From positions 4,836,001 to 4,900,000 of the forward strand of contig NZ_CP063196.1 of NCBI RefSeq assembly GCF_003574835.2: a stretch of 64,000 bases of DNA. Reading direction: 5' to 3'. Source of the DNA: Thermobifida halotolerans. Its GTDB lineage: Bacteria > Actinomycetota > Actinomycetes > Streptosporangiales > Streptosporangiaceae. The translations under genes were made by a program, and so were the position numbers. Below the pieces are notes generated by a model. It was not told where the DNA came from and did no database searches. It was given only the letters and a program-made list of their open reading frames with translations. Numbering within the stretch: position 1 is the stretch's first letter; every line of letters begins with the position of its first letter. Below, piece after piece: positions 28,519-37,278 of this stretch.

Positions 28519-29229
28519 TTGACCGCACACGGACTCATCGACACCACGGAGATGTACCTCCGCACGATCTTCGAACTCGAGGAAGAGGGGATCGTGCCGC
28601 TGCGCGCTCGTATCGCGGAGCGTCTTCGCCAGAGCGGCCCCACCGTCAGCCAGACGGTCGCGCGCATGGAACGCGACGGCCTGCTCCGCGTGGAGAACGA
28701 CCGGCACCTGGTCATGACGGAGAAGGGACGCCGTCTGGCCACCCATGTCATGCGCAAGCACCGGCTGGCCGAACGGCTGCTGGTGGACGTCATCGGCCTG
28801 CCCTGGGAGGACGTCCACGTCGAGGCGTGCCGGTGGGAGCACGTGATCTCCGAGGCCGTGGAGGAGCGCCTGATCGGGCTCCTCAAGGCCCCGTGGACCT
28901 GCGCGCACGGCAACCCGATTCCCGGCCTGGACGAACTGGGGGTCGAGGACTACTCGCCCGAACCGTTCGCGAGCCACTCCATCGTCCCCATGACCGAGGT
29001 GCTGTCCGAGGCGCCCGCCACGGTGACGGTCCGCCGCATCAGCGAACAGGTGCAGAGTGATACCGATGTCATGCTCGCCCTCAAACGCGCCGGGGTACAA
29101 CCCGAGAGAGAAGTGACGCTCGTCGCGAGCGATGACGGTGTGCGAGTGATTGGTGGTAGCCGCGAGGATGGCGAGTCGACCGAACTGTCCCGGCAGGTCG
29201 CCACTCATATTTTCGTCACCAGGTCCTAG
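28519..29229 (+). CDS. Iron-dependent repressor of the DtxR/IdeR family
   Basis: 236 residues with the full three-domain DtxR build: an N-terminal winged helix (LIDTTEMYLRTIFELEEEG, LRQSGPTVSQTVARMERDG), a metal-binding and dimer domain (RKHRLAERLLVDVIG, then Cys104, Glu107, His108 in ACRWEHVISE), and a C-terminal SH3-like domain (160-236). It should sense Fe(II) and repress siderophore and iron-uptake genes in trans; no iron genes adjoin it. TTG 28519 follows GGGAG by about 2-4 bases. Confidence 0.93.
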   Translation: MTAHGLIDTTEMYLRTIFELEEEGIVPLRARIAERLRQSGPTVSQTVARMERDGLLRVENDRHLVMTEKGRRLATHVMRKHRLAERLLVDVIGLPWEDVHVEACRWEHVISEAVEERLIGLLKAPWTCAHGNPIPGLDELGVEDYSPEPFASHSIVPMTEVLSEAPATVTVRRISEQVQSDTDVMLALKRAGVQPEREVTLVASDDGVRVIGGSREDGESTELSRQVATHIFVTRS

Positions 29230-29418
29230 TCGGAGCGCGGATCCCGCGTACGGTCCACGAGATCGCCCATTGCTCTGCGGATACTTCCCCGCAGTTGCTA
29301 CCCTCGCCACATGGCGTGGACCGGAAAGAACCAAGCCGGGTGTGCTTGTCCAACGGAGGACGATGCGGGTCTCGTCGGTCATTGTCAGTACGGTCCGTGA
29401 CGGCGAGGTGGCTGCGCG

Positions 29419-31674
29419 ATGAAGCGGTGGGGGGAAGCCTTCTACGACGACGCACTGTCCGGGGCCGAGGTGCTGGACCAGGTGCAGATCGCCGTGGTGG
29501 TGACGGACCGCTTCAGTAATCTCCGGTACTGGAACGCCTACGCCGGCAAGCTCTTCGGTCTCGACGGGGGAAGCCGACACCTCGGAGTTCCCCTCGTGGA
29601 CATCGGCATCCACGAGGCCGACCACGAACAGTTGGCCCAACTCGCGCGCAGGGTCCTCAAGGGCGACACCTGGGAGGGCGCCTTCGCCGTACTGCGCGGC
29701 GACTCCACCTGGGTGCACCTCCGAGCCAGCGCGGTCCCCCTGAAGCACCCCTCCGGAGCGGTGGACGGAGTGGTCATCCTCGCCAACGAGGCCCTGCGCA
29801 GCGGGCGGGTCGAGGAGCAGTACGGCCTGCTGGACCGCATCGGACGGCGGCTGGCCAGTTCGTTGGAGTTCGAGGCCACGGTGAAGGCCGTCGCCGAGAT
29901 CCTGGTCCCCCAGTTCGCCGACCACTGCTTCGTCGACCTGTACGACCGCAAGCGGATGATCCGCCGCGTCTCGGTGCACGCAGAGGGATGGACCCCGCCT
30001 CCGGGCAGTTGGCCCGACGTCGGCGAGGAGGTCCACTACCCGGAGCGGCACTTCGTCAGCAAGGCACTGCGCCGCATGGAGACGGTGGTCGTCAGCGACT
30101 ACTCGAATCCCGGCGGGGTCTTTCCCAACCGGCGTTCGGTGCGGGTCTCCGAACAGGTGGGGGTGACGTCGGTCATCGCCGCGCCGCTGCGCGCCCGGGG
30201 CGAGACGCTGGGCGTGCTCACCCTCGCCCTGTCCGGTCTCACCTCGCGGGACAAGACCGACTACGACAGCTTCGACCGTGACCTGGTCGGCGCGATCGCC
30301 TCCCGGGTGGCCGTGGCCATCGACAACGCCCGCCTGTTCGAGGAGGAGCGCGACACCGCGCTGGCCTTCCAGAGCAGTCTGCTCCCCAGGGACTTCCCCC
30401 AGTTCGACGGGTTGTCCATCGCGCACGACTACCTCCCCGCCAAACCACTGGAGTCCTACGGCCAGGGCATCCAGACCCAGGTCGGCGGGGACTTCTACGA
30501 CGTGATCCCGCTGTCGGCCGGGCGGGTCGGGATCGTCATCGGCGACGTCGAGGGACGCGGTCCGCACGCGGCGGCGGTCATGAGTCAGCTTCGGGCGGCG
30601 CTGCGGGCGTTCGCGCAGGCCGACCGGGAGCCCGCCGAGATCCTGCGGGAACTCGACGAATGGGTGCGTCGACTCGGCCGCCCCGACGACGAGGGCGGCA
30701 CCTGGGTGCCCAGCGTCAGTTGCCTGTACATGGCCTACGACGCCTGGTCGCGGGAGCTGTCCTATGCCAACGCGGGCCACCAGCCTCCGCTGCTGATCTG
30801 CGACGGCAAGGTCGACGACCTGGAACTGGCGATCCGGGACAAACTGCTGGGAGTCAGACCCAAGGGTGTGCCGGGTGACTCGGTGTACCGGCAGGACGTC
30901 CTCACCCTCCCCCCGGGGGCCACCCTGCTGCTGTACACCGACGGTCTGGTGGCGCGCCGACCGCTCGGCGGCGTGGTGGACGTGACCGAGGGACTGCAGC
31001 GGTTGCAGGCGCGGATCCGCGAGGTCGCCGACAAGGACGTCCAACAGATCGTCGAGGCGGCCGAGAAGGCCGTCCCCGGTGAGACCGACGACGACACCGC
31101 CCTGCTGGTGGTGCGCTCCCACTCCGAGGAGTTGGCGCTGAAGCAGGAGTGGTTCGCCGCCGAGGCGCCCACGGTGGCCGAGGCGCGGCACCTGGCCGCG
31201 GACACCTTCAAGGAGTGGGGGATGGACCGCGACCAGGCCGAGCTGGCCTGCCTGCTGGTCTCGGAGATCGTCACCAACGTGGTTATCCACGCCACGCCGC
31301 ACCCGGTGACCCGCGAGTTCACCGACGAGGGCGTCAAGGACTCCGACGACCAGCTCTCGCTGGACGGGTTCGACGAGTTCGACGAGGACTGGTCGGACCT
31401 GCTGGAGGAGGCCGAGCAGGCCGAGGAGCCCGCGCCGGTCAGCCGCGAGTTCCTGCTGCGGCTGCGCAGGGGCGCGTCCTCGGTGTGGGTGGAGGTCTTC
31501 GACCACGACCTGAGACTGCCGCGCATCCGCACCGCGGGAGCCGACGACGAGGGCGGCCGCGGCCTCTACCTGGTCGACCAGTTGGCCGAACGCTGGGGCT
31601 CCCGGCCCACCCCCGACGGCAAGGCGGTGTGGTTCCAGATGCCCATGCACCGGACGGAGAACGACGGCGGGTGA
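29419..31674 (+). CDS. PAS-GAF-SpoIIE phosphatase with C-terminal HATPase kinase-like domain
   Basis: 751 residues. Domain order: PAS (about 12-130, VLDQVQIAVVVTDRFSN), GAF (about 140-305), PP2C/SpoIIE phosphatase (about 330-555; GGDFYD near 356, GDVEGRGPHAA, DGLVARR, ETDDDTALL), then a GHKL anti-sigma-type ATPase (about 575-751; SEIVTNVVIHA at 615-625, DDEGGRGLYLVDQLAERWG). It probably both dephosphorylates an anti-sigma-factor antagonist and binds or phosphorylates partners, as in RsbU/RsbW-type switches. Odd: an acidic insert of about 35 residues (638-673, rich in Asp/Glu) splits the ATPase domain. ATG 29419 with GAGGTGG upstream. Confidence 0.9.
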   Translation: MKRWGEAFYDDALSGAEVLDQVQIAVVVTDRFSNLRYWNAYAGKLFGLDGGSRHLGVPLVDIGIHEADHEQLAQLARRVLKGDTWEGAFAVLRGDSTWVHLRASAVPLKHPSGAVDGVVILANEALRSGRVEEQYGLLDRIGRRLASSLEFEATVKAVAEILVPQFADHCFVDLYDRKRMIRRVSVHAEGWTPPPGSWPDVGEEVHYPERHFVSKALRRMETVVVSDYSNPGGVFPNRRSVRVSEQVGVTSVIAAPLRARGETLGVLTLALSGLTSRDKTDYDSFDRDLVGAIASRVAVAIDNARLFEEERDTALAFQSSLLPRDFPQFDGLSIAHDYLPAKPLESYGQGIQTQVGGDFYDVIPLSAGRVGIVIGDVEGRGPHAAAVMSQLRAALRAFAQADREPAEILRELDEWVRRLGRPDDEGGTWVPSVSCLYMAYDAWSRELSYANAGHQPPLLICDGKVDDLELAIRDKLLGVRPKGVPGDSVYRQDVLTLPPGATLLLYTDGLVARRPLGGVVDVTEGLQRLQARIREVADKDVQQIVEAAEKAVPGETDDDTALLVVRSHSEELALKQEWFAAEAPTVAEARHLAADTFKEWGMDRDQAELACLLVSEIVTNVVIHATPHPVTREFTDEGVKDSDDQLSLDGFDEFDEDWSDLLEEAEQAEEPAPVSREFLLRLRRGASSVWVEVFDHDLRLPRIRTAGADDEGGRGLYLVDQLAERWGSRPTPDGKAVWFQMPMHRTENDGG

Positions 31675-31680
31675 TCTCGA

Positions 31681-31718
31681 CCCCAGGGGCCGGTTCTCCG
31701 TGACGCCGGGCCCCGGGG
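31681..31718 (+). terminator. Weak terminator after the SpoIIE gene; gene-free stretch follows
   Basis: Arms 31681-31693 and 31706-31718 pair at 11 of 13 positions, 6 bases after the stop. Bases 31719-32108 hold no recognisable gene; they lead into a lysyl-tRNA synthetase remnant. Confidence 0.4.
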
Positions 31719-31946
31719 CCATCGCGTTGTCGCAAGTGTCGGCGACCGACCCAACCGAGCGGGCCACTCCGCCCTCTTCCAGGTGCTCGCTGTAACGGAT
31801 CGACAGGCACTGCGCCCCGCGGCGGTGAAACACCGGTCCACCAGGTCGGGCGGGCGGGACCTGTCAGGTGGCACGTGACCTTTGGCCGGGAGGCCCGGCA
31901 CCCTCCAGGTGGGCTTGGGGGATTGGAAGGCTCTGCGTGCGCTTAA

Positions 31947-32261
<315 letters not shown>

Positions 32262-32275
32262 CTCCGACAGTGGGG

Positions 32276-32301
32276 GAGCCCCGGGTCACCTCCCGGGGCT
32301 C
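32276..32301. terminator. Terminator after the LysRS remnant
   Basis: Perfect 10-base arms GAGCCCCGGG (32276-32285) and its complement (32292-32301), between the remnant and the convergent YihY gene. Confidence 0.75.
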
Positions 32302-32348
32302 GCCTGTCCCTGACGCCACGACGCGGTTCGGTGTTCCCGGTGTCGAGG

Positions 32349-33356
32349 TCACCCCGGACTGTCGTGGGGACCGCCGTGGAACGGTCGGGGCTTGGGCACG
32401 TCACGCGGCTCGACGTAGGGTTCCACCGTGATCGGCTGCCCGGTCTCCAGCGCCCGGCTCCGCTCGATCTCCGCGTTGTACTCGCTGCCCAGCAGGATCG
32501 CGATGTTGGAGATCCACAGCCAGATGAGGAAGATGACCACACCGGCGAGGCTGCCGTAGGTGCGGTTGTAGTTGCCGAAGTTCGCCACGTAGAAGGCGAA
32601 CCCCGCCGACGCCACCAGCCAGATCAGGACGGCCAGCAGACCGCCCGGGCTGATCCAGCGGAAGGGCCGTTTGGCGTTGGGCGCGGCCCAGTACAGCACC
32701 GAGATCATGAAGCTCACGAGGAGCACCAGGACCGGCCACTTGGCGATGTCCCAGACGGTGACGGCCACCGGGCCGAGTCCCAGGAGACCGCCCACCCACT
32801 CGGCGATTCCGCCGGTGAGGATCACGGCGAGCGCGCTGATGGTCACCAGCACCAGCAGGAGCAGGGTGACGCCGACCCGGATGGGCAGGGTCTTCCAGAA
32901 CGGCCGTCCTTCGCGGATGTCGTAGACCACGTTGGAGGCCCGCATGAAGGCGGCGATGTAGGCGGAGGCCGACCACACCGCCAGGGCGAGGCTGACCAGA
33001 CCGAACAGTCCGGCGGCGGCCTGGTTGGCCTGGAGGTTCTGCATCACACCGGTGATGATGTCCACGGTCGCCTCGGGCGCCACCGCGCTCACCTCGCCCA
33101 CGATGGCGTTGGTGGCCTCCTGCCCGGCCAGGCCCAGCAGCGACACCAGGACCAGCAACGCGGGGAAGACCGACAGCACCGCGTAGTAGGTCAGTCCCGC
33201 GGCCAGGTCGGTCAGGTTGTCCTCCTTGAACTCCACGACCGTGCGTTTCAGCGACGCCCACCACGACGTCGCCGGAAGCTTGGCCAACGAGTCAGGTTTG
33301 GCGGCGCCGTCCGAGGTGGTCGAGGGCTTGTTCGTTGCGGAGGTGCGCTCGCTCAT
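32349..33356 (-). CDS. YihY/BrkB family membrane protein
   Basis: 335 residues. Six hydrophobic segments after a Ser/Thr/Lys-rich tail, and the YihY family blocks: EFKEDNLTDLAAGLTYYAVLSVFPALL, GLFGLVSLALAVWSASAYIAA, RPFRWISPGGLLAVLIWLVAS, and YNRTYGSLAGVVIFLIWLWIS. Once called ribonuclease BN, the family is now treated as membrane proteins of unclear function, possibly transport. Start ATG 33356 with GGGGAG 6 bases upstream; the longer frame to 33437 is not supported. Confidence 0.9.
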   Translation of the reverse strand: MSERTSATNKPSTTSDGAAKPDSLAKLPATSWWASLKRTVVEFKEDNLTDLAAGLTYYAVLSVFPALLVLVSLLGLAGQEATNAIVGEVSAVAPEATVDIITGVMQNLQANQAAAGLFGLVSLALAVWSASAYIAAFMRASNVVYDIREGRPFWKTLPIRVGVTLLLLVLVTISALAVILTGGIAEWVGGLLGLGPVAVTVWDIAKWPVLVLLVSFMISVLYWAAPNAKRPFRWISPGGLLAVLIWLVASAGFAFYVANFGNYNRTYGSLAGVVIFLIWLWISNIAILLGSEYNAEIERSRALETGQPITVEPYVEPRDVPKPRPFHGGPHDSPG

Positions 33357-33458
33357 CCCAGCTCCCCTGTCCTCTCGTCCTGTAAGCGACGACTGCCCCG
33401 GGAGGAACCGATGAATCACGAGGTGGGGGCGGGACAACCCCCGGGGACGCGCCCCCGG

Positions 33459-33629
33459 TCAGGTGGTGGTCTGGTAGGCCCACAGCAGCAGGACCAGGAC
33501 CACGAAGAACACCGCGATCCCACTTGTGGTCCAGGGGATCTGCACGCGCTTGCGGAGCCAGCGGACTCCGAGGACGACGAAGATGACCAGCAGCCCGAGG
33601 AGGATCGCGCCGTCGTACGCGCCGCTCAT
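33459..33629 (-). CDS. Small two-helix membrane protein, 56 residues
   Basis: Two hydrophobic helices (about 8-22 and 36-52) linked by a basic turn RWLRKRVQIPW, so the loop should face the cytoplasm. ATG 33629 has GGAAGGG 8 bases upstream, a good ribosome site. Located 102 bases upstream of the YihY gene on the same strand; function unknown. Confidence 0.7.
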   Translation of the reverse strand: MSGAYDGAILLGLLVIFVVLGVRWLRKRVQIPWTTSGIAVFFVVLVLLLWAYQTTT

Positions 33630-33904
33630 GAGGTGACCCTTCCGCTGAGTTCCGTAGGGGGTGTGGCGTTCGCCGACCCGGACGGTGACCCGCGGTCCCC
33701 TTCCCGGTTCGGCGAGAACCCCCGGGACGACCGTATCCGGTGTCCCGCTGGGGCTTCTGCCACGGAGGCGGTCCACCGCGGATTCATACCCACCGGACGC
33801 GGTCGGCGACGACCGGTGAAGAGGCACGTCACCGGGGCTTGCCCCGCCACCAGAACCGAATATCGTTCGGTACAGAGGTCTCACCGCGCCGACAAGGAGG
33901 AACC

Positions 33905-35047
33905 GTGGCCGAGGCATACATCGTCGGAGCCGTACGCACCCCGGTTGGAACCAGGAAGGGGGCGCTCGCGGCGGTGCACCCGGCCGACCTGGGGGCCCAC
34001 GTGCTCAGGGAGCTCGTCACACGCACCGGAGTCGACCCGTCCGCGGTCGAGGACGTGATCATGGGCTGCGTCACCCAGGTCGGACCGCAGGCGCTCGATC
34101 TGGCCCGTACCGCGTGGCTGTCCGCGGGGCTGCCGGAGAGCACGCCGGGCGTCACCATCGACCGGCAGTGCGGCTCCTCGCAGCAGGCCGTGCACTTCGC
34201 CGCCCAGGGCGTCATGTCCGGCACCCAGGATCTTGTCGTCGCCGCGGGCGTGGAGAACATGGGCATGGTCCCTATGGGGGCCAACGCGCAGTTCGCCGTC
34301 GACAACGGGCTGGCGGTCTACGGGGAGGGCTGGACCGAGCGGTACGGCACCCAGGAGATCTCCCAGTTCCGTGGCGCGCAGCTGATGTGCGAGAAGTGGG
34401 GGTACACGCGCGGGGAACTGGAGCGCTACGCGCTGGAGAGCCACCGCCGCGCCGCGGCCGCGATCGAGGAGGGCCGCTTCGATGCCGAGATCGCGCCACT
34501 GGCCGGAGTCAGCCGGGACGAGGGCGTGCGCCCCGACACCTCCCTGGAGAAGATGGCCGCCCTCCCACCGCTGCGGGAGGGCTGGGCGCTGACCGCCGCC
34601 GTGGCCAGCCAGATCTCGGTCGGTGCGAGCGCGCTGCTCATCGCCTCCGAACAGGCCGTCGCCGAGCACAACCTCACCCCGCTGGCGCGGATCGTGCAAC
34701 TGGCCCTGACCGGGGACGACCCGGTGTACATGCTCACCGCCCCCATCCCCGCCACCCGCATCGCGCTGCGGAAGGCCGGACTGGGCATCGACGACGTCGA
34801 CGTCACCGAGATCAACGAGGCGTTCGCCCCGGTCCCGATGGCCTGGACGGCGGAACTCGGCGCCGATCCCGCCAAGGTCAACCCCAACGGCGGCGCCATC
34901 GCGCTGGGCCATCCGCTGGGTGCCACCGGAGCCGTCCTCATGACCAAACTCGTCCACGAACTGCACCGCACCGGCGGACGCTACGGACTGCAGACCATGT
35001 GTGAGGGCGGCGGACAGGCCAACGTCACCATCGTCGAGCGGGTCTGA
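33905..35047 (+). CDS. Acetyl-CoA acetyltransferase (thiolase)
   Basis: 380 residues with the thiolase catalytic set: nucleophile Cys89 in RQCGSSQQAVH, His336 in GHPLGATG, and second Cys366 in TMCEGGGQAN; NEAFAPVPMAW also present. It cleaves or forms 3-ketoacyl-CoA; the exact chain length is unknown, and closest in style are the steroid/fatty-acid thiolases of actinobacteria. GTG 33905 has AAGGAGG 4 bases upstream. Single gene; a bidirectional terminator separates it from the convergent YcaQ gene. Confidence 0.93.
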   Translation: MAEAYIVGAVRTPVGTRKGALAAVHPADLGAHVLRELVTRTGVDPSAVEDVIMGCVTQVGPQALDLARTAWLSAGLPESTPGVTIDRQCGSSQQAVHFAAQGVMSGTQDLVVAAGVENMGMVPMGANAQFAVDNGLAVYGEGWTERYGTQEISQFRGAQLMCEKWGYTRGELERYALESHRRAAAAIEEGRFDAEIAPLAGVSRDEGVRPDTSLEKMAALPPLREGWALTAAVASQISVGASALLIASEQAVAEHNLTPLARIVQLALTGDDPVYMLTAPIPATRIALRKAGLGIDDVDVTEINEAFAPVPMAWTAELGADPAKVNPNGGAIALGHPLGATGAVLMTKLVHELHRTGGRYGLQTMCEGGGQANVTIVERV

Positions 35048-35056
35048 CCCCGCGTC

Positions 35057-35091
35057 CCTTCCGGGGCGGCCGCCGGAGCCGTCCCGGAAGG
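35057..35091. terminator. Bidirectional terminator
   Basis: Perfect 9-base arms CCTTCCGGG (35057-35065) and CCCGGAAGG (35083-35091) between convergent thiolase and glycosylase genes. Confidence 0.65.
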
Positions 35092-35107
35092 AGCCCTCCG
35101 GGGCTCC

Positions 35108-36319
35108 TCAGCCCGCGGAGTGCGCCACGCCCCGCTCCAGGCCCAGCCACGCCGCCATCCGGGCGAGTTCGGCCGCCAGTTCGGACGCGGTCTCGGCGGG
35201 CGCGTCCGGTTCGACCGTGGTACGCCGCACCAGCAACGTGCCCGACGCGCGGTCGGCCTTCAGGTCGACCCGCGCCACCAGGCGGTCGCCCAGCAGGAAC
35301 GGCAGCACGTAGTAGCCGTGAACCCGTTTGGGCGCGGGAACGTAGATCTCCAGGCGGTAGCGGAACCCGAACAGCGCCTCGGTGCGGGCGCGCTCCCAGA
35401 TCAGCGAGTCGAACGGGCTGAGCAGGGCGCGAGCCGCCACCCGGCGCGGAAAACGCGCGTCGCGGTGCAGGTAGGCGGGCTGCCGCCAGCCCTCGACACG
35501 CACCGGAACCAGTTCCCCCGAATCCACCAGGTCGCGGACTGCCGCACGGCACTGGGCCGCGCTCAGCCGGAAGTAGTCGCGCAGGCACCTCTCGGTGGCC
35601 ACGCCGTGCGCGCGGGCCGCGATGGCCACCAGGTCCCGGCGGGCGTCGTCCGGATCGGGGTCGGGCGCCCGGTGCACCTCCGCGGGCAGCACCCTGCGGG
35701 TCAGGTCGTAGCGGCGCTCGAACTGCTGGTTGCGTCCGTCCGCGGTGATCTCGCCGCACCAGAACAGGTACGCCAGCGCCGCCTTCACCGCGGACCAGTT
35801 CCACCCCCACTGCTTCTCGGTGCGCGGCGCGTCGTGTGCCAGCGCCGCCTCGACCTGCCGCGCGGTGGCCGGACCGATCCGGGTCACCTCTTCCAGCACC
35901 GTCCGGACCAGGTCGGGTTGGTCGTCGGCGATCCGCCGCACGACTCCCCACGCGTCCTCGACCCGCGCCATCCGCCAGCGCAGCAGTCGGTGCGTGGTGG
36001 GCGGGACGAGACTGGCCTCGTGCGCCCAGTACTCCACCAGGGGCCGGTCGCGTGCGGTGGTGGCCCGGTCCAGCAGCGCCCGGTCGTAGGGCCCCAGCCG
36101 GGCGTACACCGGCAGGTACTGGCTGCGGCACAGCACGTTCACGCTGTCGATCTGGATGACGCCGACCCGGTCGACCACCCGCCGCAGGTGCCGCATGGTG
36201 GCCGCGCCGGTGGGGCGGCGGTCGGTGAAGCCCTGGGCGGCCAGCGCCACCCGCCGGGCCTGGGCGAGGGAGAGGGCGGAATCGCGTCGAGGATGGGGAA
36301 GTGTCGCCGATTCGTACAC
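35108..36319 (-). CDS. YcaQ/AlkZ-type winged-helix DNA glycosylase
   Basis: 403 residues of the HTH_42 superfamily (AlkZ/YcaQ). The catalytic Q-hydrophobic-D motif is [10 protein letters not shown] (Gln56, Asp58), followed by [15 protein letters not shown], and WAHEASLVP. This variant belongs to the YcaQ side, which removes alkylated bases and unhooks interstrand crosslinks in DNA, giving resistance to alkylating natural products. GTG 36319 lies 6 bases after TAGGTT (36326-36331, minus strand), so the mRNA looks leaderless. Confidence 0.88.
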   Translation of the reverse strand: MYESATLPHPRRDSALSLAQARRVALAAQGFTDRRPTGAATMRHLRRVVDRVGVIQIDSVNVLCRSQYLPVYARLGPYDRALLDRATTARDRPLVEYWAHEASLVPPTTHRLLRWRMARVEDAWGVVRRIADDQPDLVRTVLEEVTRIGPATARQVEAALAHDAPRTEKQWGWNWSAVKAALAYLFWCGEITADGRNQQFERRYDLTRRVLPAEVHRAPDPDPDDARRDLVAIAARAHGVATERCLRDYFRLSAAQCRAAVRDLVDSGELVPVRVEGWRQPAYLHRDARFPRRVAARALLSPFDSLIWERARTEALFGFRYRLEIYVPAPKRVHGYYVLPFLLGDRLVARVDLKADRASGTLLVRRTTVEPDAPAETASELAAELARMAAWLGLERGVAHSAG

Positions 36320-36366
36320 ACGTACAACCTAGCGGATGGCGGCTTCGGGGACAGCGCGTCCGTCGC

Positions 36367-36900
36367 TCAGTTCCCGCGCTCCTCCGGGCAGTCGGGCCAC
36401 AGGGTGAGGAAGGAACCGTCGCACCGTTCCTCCTCGGAGGGCGTGTCCGAAACGCCCTCCTGCTCCGCGGGGCGCTGGGGGGACCAGCGGTCGGGGCTGG
36501 ACTGCTCGGTCGCCTCGGAGGTGTCGGGGGAGTCGTCGGCCGCCGCGGCGGGTGAGGGGGACGGCGCCCCCGCCTCCGAGAGCGCCGCGGTCCGCACGAC
36601 CACGGTGCGCGTGAGGGGGCGGGCAGCGGGAACGGCGCCGGAAGCCGGCGTCGCGGTGCGGGACGGCGCGAAGTAGGTGGCTGCGGACGAGGGCACGGCG
36701 GCGGCCGTGGGCTGTGCGGCGGGCTGCTCGGGGTGCGGCGACAGCAGGGCCGCCATGCCGCCGAGGGCCAGCACGACCAGGGAGGCCACCAGCCAGCGCG
36801 GCGACAGGGGAACGCGTGTGACGCGTGTGACGCGTGTGATCCGCGACGGAAGCGCGTGCCGCGGCCGGTAGCCCTGTCGACGGAAGAGGCCTGGAAGCAT
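36367..36900 (-). CDS. Membrane-anchored Ala/Pro/Ser-rich protein
   Basis: 177 residues. A basic cytosolic start with three consecutive VTR-type tripeptides, one membrane helix (about residues 39-55, WLVASLVVLALGG), then a low-complexity extracytoplasmic tail rich in Ala, Pro, Ser and Thr that ends in RCDGSFLTLWPDC, where two cysteines could form a disulphide. No family recognised. ATG 36900 has AGGAGG about 12 bases upstream; a longer frame to 37086 would overlap the preceding small zinc-protein gene. Confidence 0.6.
   Translation of the reverse strand: MLPGLFRRQGYRPRHALPSRITRVTRVTRVPLSPRWLVASLVVLALGGMAALLSPHPEQPAAQPTAAAVPSSAATYFAPSRTATPASGAVPAARPLTRTVVVRTAALSEAGAPSPSPAAAADDSPDTSEATEQSSPDRWSPQRPAEQEGVSDTPSEEERCDGSFLTLWPDCPEERGN
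36812..36838. repeat. Three tandem 9-base repeats within the membrane protein gene
   Basis: Three copies of ACGCGTGTG (plus strand) encode the VTR repeats just before the membrane helix. In-frame unit length means copy-number change would not break the gene. Confidence 0.8.
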
Positions 36901-37034
36901 GAGGGGACGTCTCCTCCTGAACAAAACGGTGGTGGAAGCCACCGGAAATTGTGGAAGTGAGAGGAGGTCCGCGACGGGGAGGGCACTCGTTCGCTTCCCG
37001 GACAGTTCCCGCAAAGCGCTCCAGGGGGTGAAGG

Positions 37035-37205
37035 TCAGTCCTTCGCGGACCAGCCCGGGAGCAGTATGCGCCCCGAGCCGCTGCATGGCGCGCAGTCACG
37101 GGGAACGAGGACTTCGGCATGACCCTCAGTAGCGGAGAAGAAGCCGTAGACCCGAACCCGGTAACCACTGCCGTGGCAATCCTGACACACGATCGCGATG
37201 TCCAT
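37035..37205 (-). CDS. Small DnaJ-type zinc-binding protein, 56 residues
   Basis: ATG 37205 to TGA 37035. It has two Cys-x2-Cys-x-Gly-x-Gly modules: CQDCHGSG at residues 7-14 and CAPCSGSG at 38-45, joined by a beta-like linker (YRVRVYGFFSATEG). This is one zinc centre of the kind found in DnaJ and other ribbon chaperone or RNA-linked proteins. TAGATT (37212-37217, minus strand) ends 6 bases before the ATG, with CTGCCA 18 bases further upstream, so it should be a leaderless transcript. Divergence from the downstream gene's start is 134 bases. Function unknown. Confidence 0.7.
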   Translation of the reverse strand: MDIAIVCQDCHGSGYRVRVYGFFSATEGHAEVLVPRDCAPCSGSGRILLPGWSAKD

Positions 37206-37278
37206 GGCCCAAATCTAAAGGTTGGCCGCTGTTTTTGGCAGACCGGCGGGACGTGGGACGGTCCCGGGGACGACGGGG

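Noticed and set aside
28489-31833. Long minus-strand frame across IdeR and the SpoIIE phosphatase
   Set aside because: Covers two well-defined plus-strand genes and their gap; low-complexity translation.
33650-33740. Possible additional repeat copy near TTCGGCGAGAACC
   Set aside because: Only a short stretch resembles the consensus; order of blocks differs, so chance similarity in GC-rich DNA is likelier.
36901-37086. 62-residue N-terminal extension of the Ala/Pro-rich membrane protein
   Set aside because: It overlaps the zinc-protein gene in another frame and lacks a ribosome site; AGGAGG supports 36900.
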